DNA of 64,000 nucleotides from Anaerolineae bacterium. Lineage in GTDB: Bacteria > Chloroflexota > Anaerolineae > Aggregatilineales > Phototrophicaceae. The first letter of the stretch is position 1. Each line of letters starts with the position of its first letter. The notes beneath the pieces are model-generated. The model was not told the origin of the DNA. It made no database searches and was given only the letters and a program-made list of their open reading frames with translations. Location: the NCBI GenBank assembly GCA_022823165.1, contig JAJDXR010000051.1, forward strand, positions 1-64,000. The letters are read 5' to 3'. The translations under genes and the position numbers were made by a program. Below are positions 18,239-27,305 of this stretch, in pieces.

Positions 18239-18514
18239 CAGGGCAATCGCTTCAAAATAATCTTTACCACCGAGTACACCGAGGACACGGAGTTTAGGTT
18301 CTTTTGACAACTTTTCTCCTAAATCCACTGCTTAAATTGAGCGGGCCTGCCGCAACTTTGCCGATATACTTCCTTCGCGTCAAAAAATTTTGCGACAAAA
18401 TGCCGCGAAATCTCTGATCAATCGCATTTCTCGGTGCTCTCGGTGTCCTCGGTGGTTAAATTTCAGTTTAGTTTTGCTCGTCGCAGGGGATGCCTGTTTT
18501 GAAGCGATTGCCCT
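18239..18514. mobile_element. 276-bp inverted-repeat (MITE-like) element holding two nonamer arrays
   Basis: The outer ends are a 19-bp perfect inverted repeat: CAGGGCAATCGCTTCAAAA (18239-18257) and its complement (18496-18514). Inside, a second inverted pair carries three CACCGAGNN-type nonamers each (18268-18294 on plus, 18428-18454 on minus). There is no coding region between them. It lies in the 442-bp gap between the ATPase operon and the PLD-like gene. No clear target duplication was found, so mobility is only suggested by the ends. Confidence 0.6.
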
Positions 18515-18593
18515 GGCTGAAGCGCGCGTGGCGCGAGCGCCATTCGACGAGTACAGTCTGACTCAGCGCAAATTCAAAGGCGACGGCGAAAAG

Positions 18594-19802
18594 ATGGATT
18601 ATCAACCCGAAGAATTGCTGGCCAAGCGACAGCGGCAGCAGGCACGCCGATTGCTGGCGGCTTGCGCTGTCTTACTGCTTCTCATCATCGCCTTCGCGCT
18701 GCGCGCATTTCACATCGGGCGGGCGCCAATCGAACCGGCGCCGGACAACGTCAGCGAGCCAGAGCCGACCCGCTACAGGCAAGTCGAGTTTGCCTTCGGG
18801 CGCGGCTATATTGGCGCGGGCTGGCAGGTTTACTTCAATCAGCCGGATGAGAGCGTCGACCGCGCCGATTACGCTGACGGGATGGACGTGGTTTTCGCCA
18901 AGGCGATTGAGGCCGCGTCAGAGACGCTCGACATCGCGATCTTCGAGTTGAACAGCGGTCCGATTCATGCAGCGCTAGCCGGCGCCGCCGAACGAGGCCT
19001 TAGCGTGAGGATCGTGGCCGATGATGATCACGGACTGCGGGACGAGCGCAACCCGCATATTCGCGACTTGGCTGAGCTAGGCATTGATGTGCGCGATGAC
19101 AGCCGCACCGGCTTGATGCACAACAAATTCGCCATCATTGACCGCGAGACTGTCTGGACCGGGTCGTGGAATTACACCGTCAACGGGACCTATCGCAATA
19201 ACAACAATATCCTGACGCTCAAGAGCGTCGACGCCGTCCATGCTTATCAGGCCGAATTCGACGAGATGTTTGAACGGGCTGAATTCGGCATCAGGTCGAC
19301 CGACGACGGCATCGCGCGCTTTGAGCACGCCGGCGGCGACGTCAGTATCATATTCGCGCCGGAGGCCGACGAGGTCAGCGCGCTTATCGCGGAGATTGAA
19401 GGCGCCGCCCGCTCAATACGTTTCATGACTTATGTCTTCTCGCTGGAGGAGTTGGCTGAGGCGATGCTCAGTCAAGCGGCGAGCCGCGATGTCACGGTGG
19501 CAGGCGTCTTCGAAAAGCGCAACAGCACCGCCAGCTGGAGCCAGTTGCCGGCTCTGCATTGCGCCGGCGCGGCCATGCGGCAAGACGGCAATCGTTACGT
19601 CTTGCATCACAAGGTCATCATCATTGACGAGCACACGGTGATCACCGGCTCGTTCAACTTCTCCCGCAGCGCCGAGAAGAATAATGACGAAAACATCGTC
19701 ATCGTCCGCCACGCCGCCATCGCCGATTTGTACCTGCGCGAGTGGCGGCGCATCTGGGACAGCGCCGAAGAGCTGGCGCCGGGCGAAGTCGTCTGCGACT
19801 AA
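18594..19802 (+). CDS. membrane-anchored phospholipase D-like protein with two HKD motifs
   Basis: A 402-aa protein. Residues about 17-38 form a single hydrophobic segment after a basic N-terminus (uncleaved anchor or signal). Two PLD domains follow: 'MHNKFAIIDRETVWTGSWNYT' is close to residue 176 (HxK...D) and 'LHHKVIIIDEHTVITGSFNFS' to residue 337. Bacterial proteins of this layout are secreted or surface nucleases or phosphodiesterases (Nuc-like), or cardiolipin-synthase relatives; the first is favoured by the 'SWNYT/SFNFS' endings. The start ATG 18594 places the anchor at the N-terminus. A frame open from 18390 runs through a repeat element and is not used. Confidence 0.83.
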   Translation: MDYQPEELLAKRQRQQARRLLAACAVLLLLIIAFALRAFHIGRAPIEPAPDNVSEPEPTRYRQVEFAFGRGYIGAGWQVYFNQPDESVDRADYADGMDVVFAKAIEAASETLDIAIFELNSGPIHAALAGAAERGLSVRIVADDDHGLRDERNPHIRDLAELGIDVRDDSRTGLMHNKFAIIDRETVWTGSWNYTVNGTYRNNNNILTLKSVDAVHAYQAEFDEMFERAEFGIRSTDDGIARFEHAGGDVSIIFAPEADEVSALIAEIEGAARSIRFMTYVFSLEELAEAMLSQAASRDVTVAGVFEKRNSTASWSQLPALHCAGAAMRQDGNRYVLHHKVIIIDEHTVITGSFNFSRSAEKNNDENIVIVRHAAIADLYLREWRRIWDSAEELAPGEVVCD

Positions 19803-20116
19803 GCCACGGATGAGCCGGACTTTCGCAAGCGCAAGGGCGACTTCCTGGGCTGGCGCTGAATCTCGCCCCGCGCTTCCAGGTCCAGCTGCACCGCTTTGCA
19901 ATACCAGCGGACGGAGCCAGGCTTGGGAAAGAGCTTCTGCGGTACTTGCTGGTCCCTCAGCCGGGCGCGGACCCCGTCTTCAAGATCGGTGAAGGACATC
20001 CAGCCGCCCTCGGGCAAGACCGCCAGGATAGCCTCGCGAATGATGTTGTATTTCGCGGCTTTAAGGTTTTCGCGATGTTCGGGATGATTCACATTGCGCG
20101 CTTGAATGCTGCTCAC
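19799..20116 (-). CDS. DUF6958-like small protein
   Basis: A 105-aa basic protein. Its pattern 'AILAVLPEGGWMSFTDLEDGV', '(G)SVRWYCKAVQLDLEARG', 'I.R' resembles DUF6958, a winged-helix-like family of unknown role. The GTG start at 20116 is chosen because GGAGGGAG lies just upstream. It shares 4 bp with the stop of the PLD-like gene (convergent) and follows pfkB by 46 bp on the same strand, so it may be the second gene of that operon. Function unknown. Confidence 0.65.
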   Translation of the reverse strand: MSSIQARNVNHPEHRENLKAAKYNIIREAILAVLPEGGWMSFTDLEDGVRARLRDQQVPQKLFPKPGSVRWYCKAVQLDLEARGEIQRQPRKSPLRLRKSGSSVA

Positions 20117-20162
20117 GCTGATTTCTCCCTCCGTTCGGATTACTGTTCCGCCAACCGTTGGC

Positions 20163-21092
20163 TCAAGCAGTGGCGGCAATAGCTTCATAGAGCCGAAAGG
20201 CGTCGGCTTTGCGGCAGAGGCGGGTGCCCGTGGTCATGACGGCGGCGCTGCCCGCGGCCACGCCCAGGCGAACGGCATCAGCCAGCTCCCAGCCTTGCGC
20301 CAAGCCCATGACAATGCCGGCGACCATGCTGTCGCCCGCGCCGACTTTGCTGGCGATCGGCGCCAGCGGCGCATGGATGTGCAGGGCGTCGGCGCTGGTG
20401 ACCATAACAGCGCCCGCCGCCCCCATCGAGACGACCAGGACTTCGGCCAGGCCTTCGGCAATCAAGCGCTGGCCAGCTTCACGAACATGCGCCTCGCCCC
20501 GGATTTTCTCACCGGCGAACATTTCCAGCTCGCGCAGGTTGGGCTTGAGCAGATAGACGTCATTGCCCGCCATGTGGTTGAGCGCGTCGCCGGCTGTGTC
20601 CACGATGACGCGGATGCCGTATTCGCGGGCGTAGCGCGTGATTTCGCCGTAGAATTCCTGCGGTACGCCACGCGGCAAGCTGCCGCTGGCGACGATGTAG
20701 GCGGGATTAAGATTGAAGAGCGCTTCCAGACAGGCGATCCACTCGTCCGCGGCCAATTCGGGGCCGGGCATGGTGAATCGGTACTGCAGCGAGGTGCTGT
20801 CTTCGTAGACCAGCAGATTCTCGCGGGTGATGCCGGCGATCGCCACCGGATGATGCTTGATGCCTTCCGCATCCAGCAGCTGCGAGAGCATCATGCCGTT
20901 GTGGCCGCCAGCAGTGTAAACCGCGCTCGATTCGCCGCCCAGGAAACGGATGGCGCGCGATACGTTGATGCCGCCGCCGCCCGGGTGAAAGCGCGGCGCG
21001 GCGCAGCGCAGCTTTATCTCAGGCGCGACCGAATGGATGTCCGTATCGACATCGAGGGCCGGGTTCATCGTCAGGGTTACAATAGTTTGCAT
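20163..21092 (-). CDS. pfkB: 6-phosphofructokinase, PfkB type (ribokinase family)
   Basis: A 309-aa sugar-phosphate kinase. It closely follows the PfkB/tagatose-6-phosphate/fructose-1-phosphate kinase pattern: 'TLTMNPALD', 'KLRC..P.F.PGGGGINV.RAI', 'LVVSMGAAGA' and the ATP-site 'KVGAGDSMVAGIVMGLA', with the catalytic Asp in GAGD. 'KLRC' and the C-terminal 'GTRLC' match E. coli PfkB in particular. ATG 21092 is the family start; a longer reading to 21206 is unlikely. Phosphorylation of fructose-6-phosphate is the best guess, but fructose-1-phosphate or tagatose-6-phosphate cannot be excluded. Confidence 0.85.
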   Translation of the reverse strand: MQTIVTLTMNPALDVDTDIHSVAPEIKLRCAAPRFHPGGGGINVSRAIRFLGGESSAVYTAGGHNGMMLSQLLDAEGIKHHPVAIAGITRENLLVYEDSTSLQYRFTMPGPELAADEWIACLEALFNLNPAYIVASGSLPRGVPQEFYGEITRYAREYGIRVIVDTAGDALNHMAGNDVYLLKPNLRELEMFAGEKIRGEAHVREAGQRLIAEGLAEVLVVSMGAAGAVMVTSADALHIHAPLAPIASKVGAGDSMVAGIVMGLAQGWELADAVRLGVAAGSAAVMTTGTRLCRKADAFRLYEAIAATA

Positions 21093-21255
21093 GGTTGGCG
21101 CTCTTCGTCTCTTGCGGCGACAGCGACAAGTGTAGCGAGCGCGGCAGCCTGTGACCAGCCTGTAAGGCCTCAGCGTTGGCGGCCATTTCGTTAAACGCCC
21201 GCTCAAACGACAACAGCGCCGCGCCGACTAGCAGGATTTGCGCGCCAGCCTTGGG

Positions 21256-21283
21256 TTACTTTCAACAGAGTTTGACTTATAAT
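21256..21283 (+). promoter_or_regulatory. possible promoter of the phosphatase/SDR genes
   Basis: TTACTT (21256-21261), a 16-bp spacer and a perfect TATAAT (21278-21283) lie 42 bp before the ATG at 21325. The divergent pfkB gene starts at 21092. Motif and position only. Confidence 0.4.
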
Positions 21284-21324
21284 CGCCAGCAGCAGGCTAC
21301 CGAAGTTGGGCAGAGGTCATATTC

Positions 21325-22020
21325 ATGCAAGCCTATCTAATCCGTCACGCGCAATCCGAGAATAATGTATTGTCATCCGATAATCTTCACCGGCGCAAGG
21401 TTGACCCCGACCTGACCGAGCTGGGCTATCGACAGCGCGAGGCATTGGCGGACTTCCTGGCCAATGAAGCCAAACTCGCCGACCGCTCCTTCGCCATCAG
21501 CCACCTGTATACCAGCGCCATGTACCGCTCGCTCTTGACAACTCAGCCGGTCAGCGCGGCGCTGAACATGCGGCCGGAGGTTTGGCTGGATTTGCACGAA
21601 AAAGGCGGCATGTTCCAGCGGCAGAACGGTCGCGTCAGCGGCTTCGGCGGCATGTCGCGCTCGGCGATAAAGGGGCAGTTTCCTGATTATCGCCTGCCGG
21701 CAGCGGTGTCTGACAGTGGCTGGTACGATGCCGCGCTGGGTTACGAGCCCGAGACGCATAGCGCCTTTCGCGCCATCAAAGTCGCCAATGAACTCAGCGA
21801 ACGGGGCCGTTCCGATGAGGTCATCGCGCTGGTCTCGCACGCCGGCTTCCTCGATACGCTGCTGAAAGCGATCTTCGGCCAGTTGCCGTCTCGCGCCTAT
21901 GCCATGCGCTATTATCACAACAATACCGCCATTACCCGGGTCGACTATGATGGCAGGCGCCCGGCGCTGCATTACCTGAACCGCGTCGACCATCTGCCGC
22001 CAGCCATGCGCAGCTTCTAG
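21325..22020 (+). CDS. histidine phosphatase family protein
   Basis: A 231-aa member of the phosphoglycerate mutase/phosphatase superfamily. The catalytic 'LIRHAQSENN' lies at residues 5-14, an Arg in 'YTSAMYRSLLTTQPV' binds phosphate, and 'ALVSHAGFLDTLL' carries the second catalytic His. The sequence is not clearly a mutase or a named phosphatase (CobC, SixA). It is followed 25 bp later by an SDR gene, probably in one transcript. Confidence 0.85.
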   Translation: MQAYLIRHAQSENNVLSSDNLHRRKVDPDLTELGYRQREALADFLANEAKLADRSFAISHLYTSAMYRSLLTTQPVSAALNMRPEVWLDLHEKGGMFQRQNGRVSGFGGMSRSAIKGQFPDYRLPAAVSDSGWYDAALGYEPETHSAFRAIKVANELSERGRSDEVIALVSHAGFLDTLLKAIFGQLPSRAYAMRYYHNNTAITRVDYDGRRPALHYLNRVDHLPPAMRSF

Positions 22021-22045
22021 CGGCGAGCGGCGAAGGAAGCGCCTG

Positions 22046-22789
22046 ATGTCAAATTTACAGGGCAAAGTAGCGCTGGTTACGGGCGGCGGCGGCGGCATCG
22101 GCAGCGCCATCTGCCGGCGACTGGCCACGGCCGGCGCGCAACTTGTGATCACATACAATAGTAACCAGGACAATGCCCGCGCCACCGCCAACTCGCTGGA
22201 AGGCGGCAACCATCTGGCGCTGCGCTGCCCGGTGGATGACAGCGCCGCGCAGGCTAACCTGGCGGAGGCCATAGGCGAGAAATACGGCCGCCTGGACATC
22301 CTGGTGAACAACGCCGGCATCAGCAAAGGGGTGGCTCATGATGATCTGGACGGCTTGGACGACGAGCTGATCGATCGCATCTTCCGCGTCAACTGGCGCG
22401 GCGCCTTCGCGTCGATTCGGGCGCTGGCGCCGTTGATGTACGCTGAGGGCGGCGTCATCATCAACATTTCGTCTATAGCCGGGCGCACCGGCGTCGGCAG
22501 CAATGTCGCTTATTGCGCCAGCAAGGCGGCGATGGACAGCATGACGCGGTCGCTGGCGCGAGCGCTGGCGCCGCGAATACGTGTGCTGTCGGTGTCTCCC
22601 GGCTGGGTCAACGGCGATTATGCCCGCAGCATGCCGCGCGCGCTGATCGCCGAGCAGGAGGAGAAGACGCCGCTGGGCCGCATCGCCGAAGCTGAGGATG
22701 TGGCGGAAGCGGTCTACGCGGCCGTCGCGCAGTTGCGCTTCAGCACGGGCGATATCATCGCTGTTGATGGCGGGCGGCCGCTGGGCTAG
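22046..22789 (+). CDS. SDR-family oxidoreductase (FabG-like)
   Basis: A 247-aa classical short-chain dehydrogenase. The NAD(P) site is 'VTGGGGGIGSAICRRL', 'NNAGIS' lies near residue 91, and the active site is a Ser in 'NISSIAG' with 'YCASK' (Tyr and Lys). The C-terminal 'TGDIIAVDGGRPLG' is usual for 3-oxoacyl reductase-like enzymes. A GAAGGAAG site precedes the ATG. The substrate is unknown; single copies outside a fatty-acid cluster often act on sugars or alcohols. Confidence 0.87.
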   Translation: MSNLQGKVALVTGGGGGIGSAICRRLATAGAQLVITYNSNQDNARATANSLEGGNHLALRCPVDDSAAQANLAEAIGEKYGRLDILVNNAGISKGVAHDDLDGLDDELIDRIFRVNWRGAFASIRALAPLMYAEGGVIINISSIAGRTGVGSNVAYCASKAAMDSMTRSLARALAPRIRVLSVSPGWVNGDYARSMPRALIAEQEEKTPLGRIAEAEDVAEAVYAAVAQLRFSTGDIIAVDGGRPLG

Positions 22790-22820
22790 CGACGATGGTC
22801 GCAGTTTCGGGAGTATGGTG

Positions 22821-24245
22821 ATGAGATATCTAACACTATGTATTGTTCTGATAATCAGCGGACTTGCCGTTCTGGCGCACGGTGACGAAGAGCACGATGA
22901 AGACGAGACAAAGGCGGCAGCAATCAGCGACGTGGCTGTGCCGGAGAACCCCAGCTATCACGCGCAGGTCCGCCCCATCATAGAAGCCAGTTGCATCTCT
23001 TGCCACAGCGTCGGGCAAGTCGCCGCTTACGCGCCCTTTGAAAATCCCGACGATGTCGTATGGGCGGCCGACGACATTCGCTTTCATGTGGTGAACGGCA
23101 TCATGCCGCCCTGGAAGCCCTCGCGCCAGAACTTGCCGCTCAAGCGCGACCGCAGCCTCTCCGATACTGAAATCGCCACCATCGCCGCCTGGGCGGACGC
23201 CGGCGCGCCCTTGGGCGATCCAGCCGATTACAAGCCCACGCCAACAGACAGCTTCGATTTCGTCGAGATCCGCGCCGACCTCACTTTGCAGCTCGACCAG
23301 CCTTATGTCCCGGCCGAGGATGCGCTGGACGATTATCGCTGCTTCGCCTTCCCGTTGGACATCGACGCGCCGCAATTCATCACCGGCTACGAATTCATCC
23401 CTGATGTGGTCGAGATGGCGCATCACAATATCCTGTATTTGTTTGATGAAGAGGCTGATGGCCTTATTCAAAGGCGAAATTATGCCGATGGGCGTCCGGG
23501 CTGGTCCTGTTATGGGGGACCTGGCTTATCGATCGGCGGCGAGGGGATTGGCGGCTGGGCGCCGGGCGCGTCGCCGGTCTTGTTCCCGCAAGGCGCCGGC
23601 TTCCTCATCAGACCTGGTCAGCAACTTGTGGTGGAAATGCACTACAATCTCTGGACAGTCCGACAGCCGGATCAAAGCCGAATCATCTTGCAATTGGAAT
23701 CCGCCGAAAGCGAGCTCGCCGAACTCATGAATATCTCATTGGCGGCTCCAGTGGAAATCCCTTGTCCGGCCGGTCTTGAAGGACCGCAATGCAAGCGGGA
23801 GTCCGCCATTGAACGCGTCGCCGAACTGTACGGCGAAGATGCGCGCTATACCCCCGATTATCTATTGTACGAGTGCGGTCAAAGTCTGGCGGACTATGCC
23901 AACAATAGCGGCGAGCAAGCCATCGGTCATTGCGATTTTCCAGTCACAAGGTCTATCACGCTCTACAGTGTTTCTGGCCACATGCACGAATTGGGGCGCA
24001 GCTTTCGCATGGAACTGAATCCCGACAGCGATGAATCGGCGCTGCTGCTGGATATCCCGCGTTGGGATTTCCATTGGCAAGGCGAGTATTTCTTTGAGGA
24101 GCCGCTGCGGGTAGCGCGCGGAGATATCCTGCACATGACTTGTACCTGGGACAATACGCTGTCGGACGAGCCGCGCTATGTGGTCTGGGGCGAGGGTACG
24201 TCCGATGAGATGTGCTTTGGCTCGGTCCTGGCGCTGAAGCCTTAG
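22821..24245 (+). CDS. exported copper type II monooxygenase-like protein with an N-terminal CxxCH heme motif
   Basis: A 474-aa protein. A signal peptide (1-22) is followed by 'PIIEASCISCHSVGQ', a c-type heme-binding CxxCH, in a short cytochrome-like domain to about residue 130. The rest matches the ascorbate-dependent copper type II monooxygenase (PHM/DBH-like) pattern: 'VEMAHHNILYLF', 'VVEMHYN', and 'SGHMHELGRSF', supplying His ligands for two copper sites. An electron-feeding heme fused to a copper hydroxylase is inferred. ATG 22821 is chosen since GGGAG sits 8 nt upstream; ATG 22815 is too close to it. Substrate unknown. Confidence 0.75.
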   Translation: MRYLTLCIVLIISGLAVLAHGDEEHDEDETKAAAISDVAVPENPSYHAQVRPIIEASCISCHSVGQVAAYAPFENPDDVVWAADDIRFHVVNGIMPPWKPSRQNLPLKRDRSLSDTEIATIAAWADAGAPLGDPADYKPTPTDSFDFVEIRADLTLQLDQPYVPAEDALDDYRCFAFPLDIDAPQFITGYEFIPDVVEMAHHNILYLFDEEADGLIQRRNYADGRPGWSCYGGPGLSIGGEGIGGWAPGASPVLFPQGAGFLIRPGQQLVVEMHYNLWTVRQPDQSRIILQLESAESELAELMNISLAAPVEIPCPAGLEGPQCKRESAIERVAELYGEDARYTPDYLLYECGQSLADYANNSGEQAIGHCDFPVTRSITLYSVSGHMHELGRSFRMELNPDSDESALLLDIPRWDFHWQGEYFFEEPLRVARGDILHMTCTWDNTLSDEPRYVVWGEGTSDEMCFGSVLALKP

Positions 24246-24266
24246 AGGTTGCGTCGACTTCGGAGT

Positions 24267-25496
24267 TTAGTCTACCGCATCTAGTAACTCTTTGTTGTAA
24301 GTCAGCATAACGCTCTGTTTATCTGGTGAGTATAGAAGGTTAACCTTGTTTTTCAGATATATCTCACCATCATTATAGTCACTCAACAATAAATCTTCCT
24401 CGTTCGCTGTCATTACTACGTTTCGATTTCTATTCTGCGTTATTTTCGCGTGGCTATAGCCGTCAATGTAAACCATGTTTTGCCAATTATCTAAGAGTTT
24501 AAATTGCTCCTCACTTTCGGACCAGCCAAGCGGCACTACATGATGCAGTTCGAATCCGGGAGTTCGACTGACACGGTGATTCTGAAAATAACGCATCTTC
24601 TGACTAAAGGACCTGACTCTTCCTTGCCGAAGAAAGAGTAGCTTTTCACGTCCTCTTTTGCGCATTTCAAAGTAAACCGTTTGATCTAGAAGGTGATAAA
24701 TCTGTGCCGCTTTGTTGTGCCAATTATCATAGTGACGTTTCGCAGTCTTATCGCCCGGGAATTTGTCCGGCTGCAGTTCAACACGTAGTGTTTCGATGAC
24801 CGAACGCCGCTGGGTTGGCGCAAGATTCCTGTATGATCGAATCAGCTCCACGCACCTTTCAAACCCAACATTGAACGATGTTGGAGAATTAACGGCAGAA
24901 GCAAAAAACATGAATTCATGAATTTCTATATGTTTTAGCTTGAAATCAGGATCGCGTAGGAGCCGGAGCAATGTAGCAATGAACCCGCCCAATAGAATAT
25001 CCACGGCTCTCGAAAATATATAGAATTGCTCATCTATTGTTTCTGCCTGAACAAGTCTAAGGCCTTGATCGCTAAGCGATGCGAATCTGTTTTCCACTCC
25101 ACTGCCAGCATACGGATCGTTTGGCAGATTTGGATGACTATACCTAACTATCAGGCCCATCCTGTGAAAATCAACGAATAAGTTCTTGCGCATTGCATCT
25201 TGAGTTCCCTTGCCAATTCTCGCCTTTACCTCGGCACAGAATCGCGCATATGTCTCTTCTTCTGGGAAATTCTCTGGTCTATCTGATAAATCCGTAGTCC
25301 TTATGGGCATCAAGGATTGATTGGGAGCGTATTTGTCGAGCAACCTTAGAATCGTGACCATTTCGTTTCTGGTGTATCGGTTGTGCTGTGATGACACATC
25401 ACCGCGATATTTGTCATCTTTGAGTCGAAAATCTATAAACTCCAGCGCATTGTTACCTCGGTTGATATTAGATACAAAGTTCTTGTACATTGCCAT
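24267..25496 (-). CDS. HNH-type restriction endonuclease of a two-methyltransferase R-M system
   Basis: A 409-aa protein, third gene of the operon. The C-terminal part has 'FELHHVVPLGW', then 'NWQNMVYIDGYSHAKIT', giving the His-His...Asn...His order of HNH (beta-beta-alpha metal) nucleases. The first ~300 residues show no motif I recognise and probably read the DNA site. The gene follows the adenine methyltransferase by 3 bp. Together with two methyltransferases this makes a complete type II system, perhaps with an asymmetric site needing one enzyme per strand. AT-rich base use suggests transfer. It converges on the monooxygenase gene. Confidence 0.75.
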   Translation of the reverse strand: MAMYKNFVSNINRGNNALEFIDFRLKDDKYRGDVSSQHNRYTRNEMVTILRLLDKYAPNQSLMPIRTTDLSDRPENFPEEETYARFCAEVKARIGKGTQDAMRKNLFVDFHRMGLIVRYSHPNLPNDPYAGSGVENRFASLSDQGLRLVQAETIDEQFYIFSRAVDILLGGFIATLLRLLRDPDFKLKHIEIHEFMFFASAVNSPTSFNVGFERCVELIRSYRNLAPTQRRSVIETLRVELQPDKFPGDKTAKRHYDNWHNKAAQIYHLLDQTVYFEMRKRGREKLLFLRQGRVRSFSQKMRYFQNHRVSRTPGFELHHVVPLGWSESEEQFKLLDNWQNMVYIDGYSHAKITQNRNRNVVMTANEEDLLLSDYNDGEIYLKNKVNLLYSPDKQSVMLTYNKELLDAVD

Positions 25497-25499
25497 TTC

Positions 25500-26285
25500 T
25501 CAGGTGTACTCCGCCAATCTACCACGAGCCAATGTTACATAATCGGCATTGCTATCTGTACAAATAAAATGCCTACCCAATTTTTTTGCAGCCAATGCTG
25601 TCGTTCCTGTGCCTACAAAGCAGTCAAGCACAAGGTCTCCACAATTCGAACTCGCCTTAATTATTCTCTCCACTAAATCAAGCGGTTTTGGAGTTGCATG
25701 CCCCATTTTATGAACTCTTCCGTTGACCTTGTTCTTGTGCCTGGCACTTGAAAAGTGCCAAACTTCGCCACAGAGCCGGCCGTTTGGATTAGGAAACCAT
25801 CGCTTTCCATTCTTGAGGATTCCCTTAGTTTTTGCGTGTTCGATTCTTTGAGCTGACTCGTATGGGACCCGAACTTCGTCGTAGTTGAATGTGTGACGTC
25901 TGCCTTTTGTGAAGAATAGTATTGTCTCTTGACCATTGCTGAACCGCCGGCGCGCACCGCCCATCCCATCACGCTTGTCCCATGTGATCCAATTCTGAAA
26001 AATCAGACCTCTAGAAACGAGGTGCTGTAAAATGAATGCGCTATTGTAAGGTGTGTTGAAAATATAGAGGCTGCCGTTTGGTTTGAGTTTTGGAATCAGC
26101 AAATCGATCCAAGAGTAGGTGAACGCAAAGAACGCTGCATCTGACTCGAATGTATCCCACTCAGCCTTCTTCATATTGTATGGTGGATCAATTACTGCCA
26201 AGTCGACAATCTCATCTTCGACCTTGGCCAAAAACTCAAAGCAATCCAATTCAAATATTCGATTAATCGAGAGTTCAGTTTTCAT
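25500..26285 (-). CDS. site-specific DNA methyltransferase (DPPY type, likely N6-adenine)
   Basis: A 261-aa beta-class enzyme with motif IV 'VIDPPYNMKKAEW' near residue 32 and motif I 'DLVLDCFVGTGTTALAAKKLG' (AdoMet site) near 217, so the catalytic motif comes first. 'DPPYN' favours N6-adenine methylation. The ATG at 26285 overlaps the end of the upstream methyltransferase by 11 bp, and the HNH gene follows after 3 bp. The three genes form one operon reading leftwards. Confidence 0.88.
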   Translation of the reverse strand: MKTELSINRIFELDCFEFLAKVEDEIVDLAVIDPPYNMKKAEWDTFESDAAFFAFTYSWIDLLIPKLKPNGSLYIFNTPYNSAFILQHLVSRGLIFQNWITWDKRDGMGGARRRFSNGQETILFFTKGRRHTFNYDEVRVPYESAQRIEHAKTKGILKNGKRWFPNPNGRLCGEVWHFSSARHKNKVNGRVHKMGHATPKPLDLVERIIKASSNCGDLVLDCFVGTGTTALAAKKLGRHFICTDSNADYVTLARGRLAEYT

Positions 26286-27156
26286 ACTCGAAATCCATTC
26301 GCATTTGAAACGCCGCATCAAGTTTTCGCTCGATTACTTCTCTGTAATTCGACATTATTTCGTAACCGATGAAATGCCGTCGATTTTGCTTTGCGACCTT
26401 GAGTGTCGTGCCGCTGCCAGCAAAAGGATCTAGCACCACATCACCTTCAAATGTAAAGAGCCGCACACAGCGATAGACTATTTCCTCTGGCATGATGGCG
26501 CTGTGATCGCCATAGGCTAAGTCGTCTTTACCTGGAATCGGTATCCGCCAAACCTGCTTTGTAAATTCTACCCACTCGTCTTGCGTAAGCCGGCTCGCCT
26601 CCTTCGCATTGCGCGGCGCGTTATTTTCAGGTTTTCCATCCTTTACATACACGGTAATAAATTCGCTTGTATTCTGTGCGTAAAAGTTGCGCGGAAACGG
26701 ATAACTACCAAACATTAATCTCTTGCTCGGATTTGTCCGGTCCCAAATAAATACATCATATAGAAACATAGACGTATCATTTTGGTATAGAATCGAGTGT
26801 TGAATATCCGCGTTCAAATCAAAAATGTGGCGATTGTAATGTGTTCTGTAGTCAGCGCGCTTCATCGGTACTAGCGGTGAGTTGATCACCAATTTCCCAT
26901 TCGGCTTTAGAACTCGTTCGCATTCTTGCCAAACCTTGAGTAGTTCGCCGATGAATTCCGAATAGTCCTGCAGATCTCCGATTTGCGCACCGTTCTTCGC
27001 GCTGTGATTTTCAACCTGGTATCCATCGAGTGAGTAATCCTTAATGTTAAAATATGGTGGCGATGTGACGATGAGATCAACTACGCCATCTGGAACCTCG
27101 TTCATAAATTGTGAGTTTTTGTAGAATACGCGATTCAGATACTGTGATCGGCTCAT
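26275..27156 (-). CDS. site-specific DNA methyltransferase (TSPPY type)
   Basis: A 293-aa beta-class enzyme, first gene of the three-gene R-M operon. Motif IV is 'DLIVTSPPYFNIKDY' near residue 28; motif I 'VVLDPFAGSGTTLKVAK' lies near 256. 'TSPPY' is most often seen in N4-cytosine and some N6-adenine enzymes, so the base cannot be fixed from sequence. Its pairing with a DPPY-type enzyme suggests that the two strands of an asymmetric site are modified separately. ATG 27156 is used; a reading from 27204 would add 16 residues with no homology sense. Confidence 0.88.
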   Translation of the reverse strand: MSRSQYLNRVFYKNSQFMNEVPDGVVDLIVTSPPYFNIKDYSLDGYQVENHSAKNGAQIGDLQDYSEFIGELLKVWQECERVLKPNGKLVINSPLVPMKRADYRTHYNRHIFDLNADIQHSILYQNDTSMFLYDVFIWDRTNPSKRLMFGSYPFPRNFYAQNTSEFITVYVKDGKPENNAPRNAKEASRLTQDEWVEFTKQVWRIPIPGKDDLAYGDHSAIMPEEIVYRCVRLFTFEGDVVLDPFAGSGTTLKVAKQNRRHFIGYEIMSNYREVIERKLDAAFQMRMDFEYEN

Positions 27157-27305
27157 TTGTTCGCTACTTGGTTGGATTATCACATCGCAGAGAAATAAAC
27201 ACATTTGTTCGGTAGGATGTAGATAGTCTAGCGCGTTAATCGAATTCTAGCAAGGAATCCCTCAATCAATACTTCACATATAAGATACTACCGTGCAGAA
27301 ACGCC

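Noticed and set aside
18390-18593. Extended N-terminus of the PLD-like protein
   Set aside because: It would translate through the inverted-repeat element and put the membrane anchor deep inside the protein; ATG 18594 fits better.
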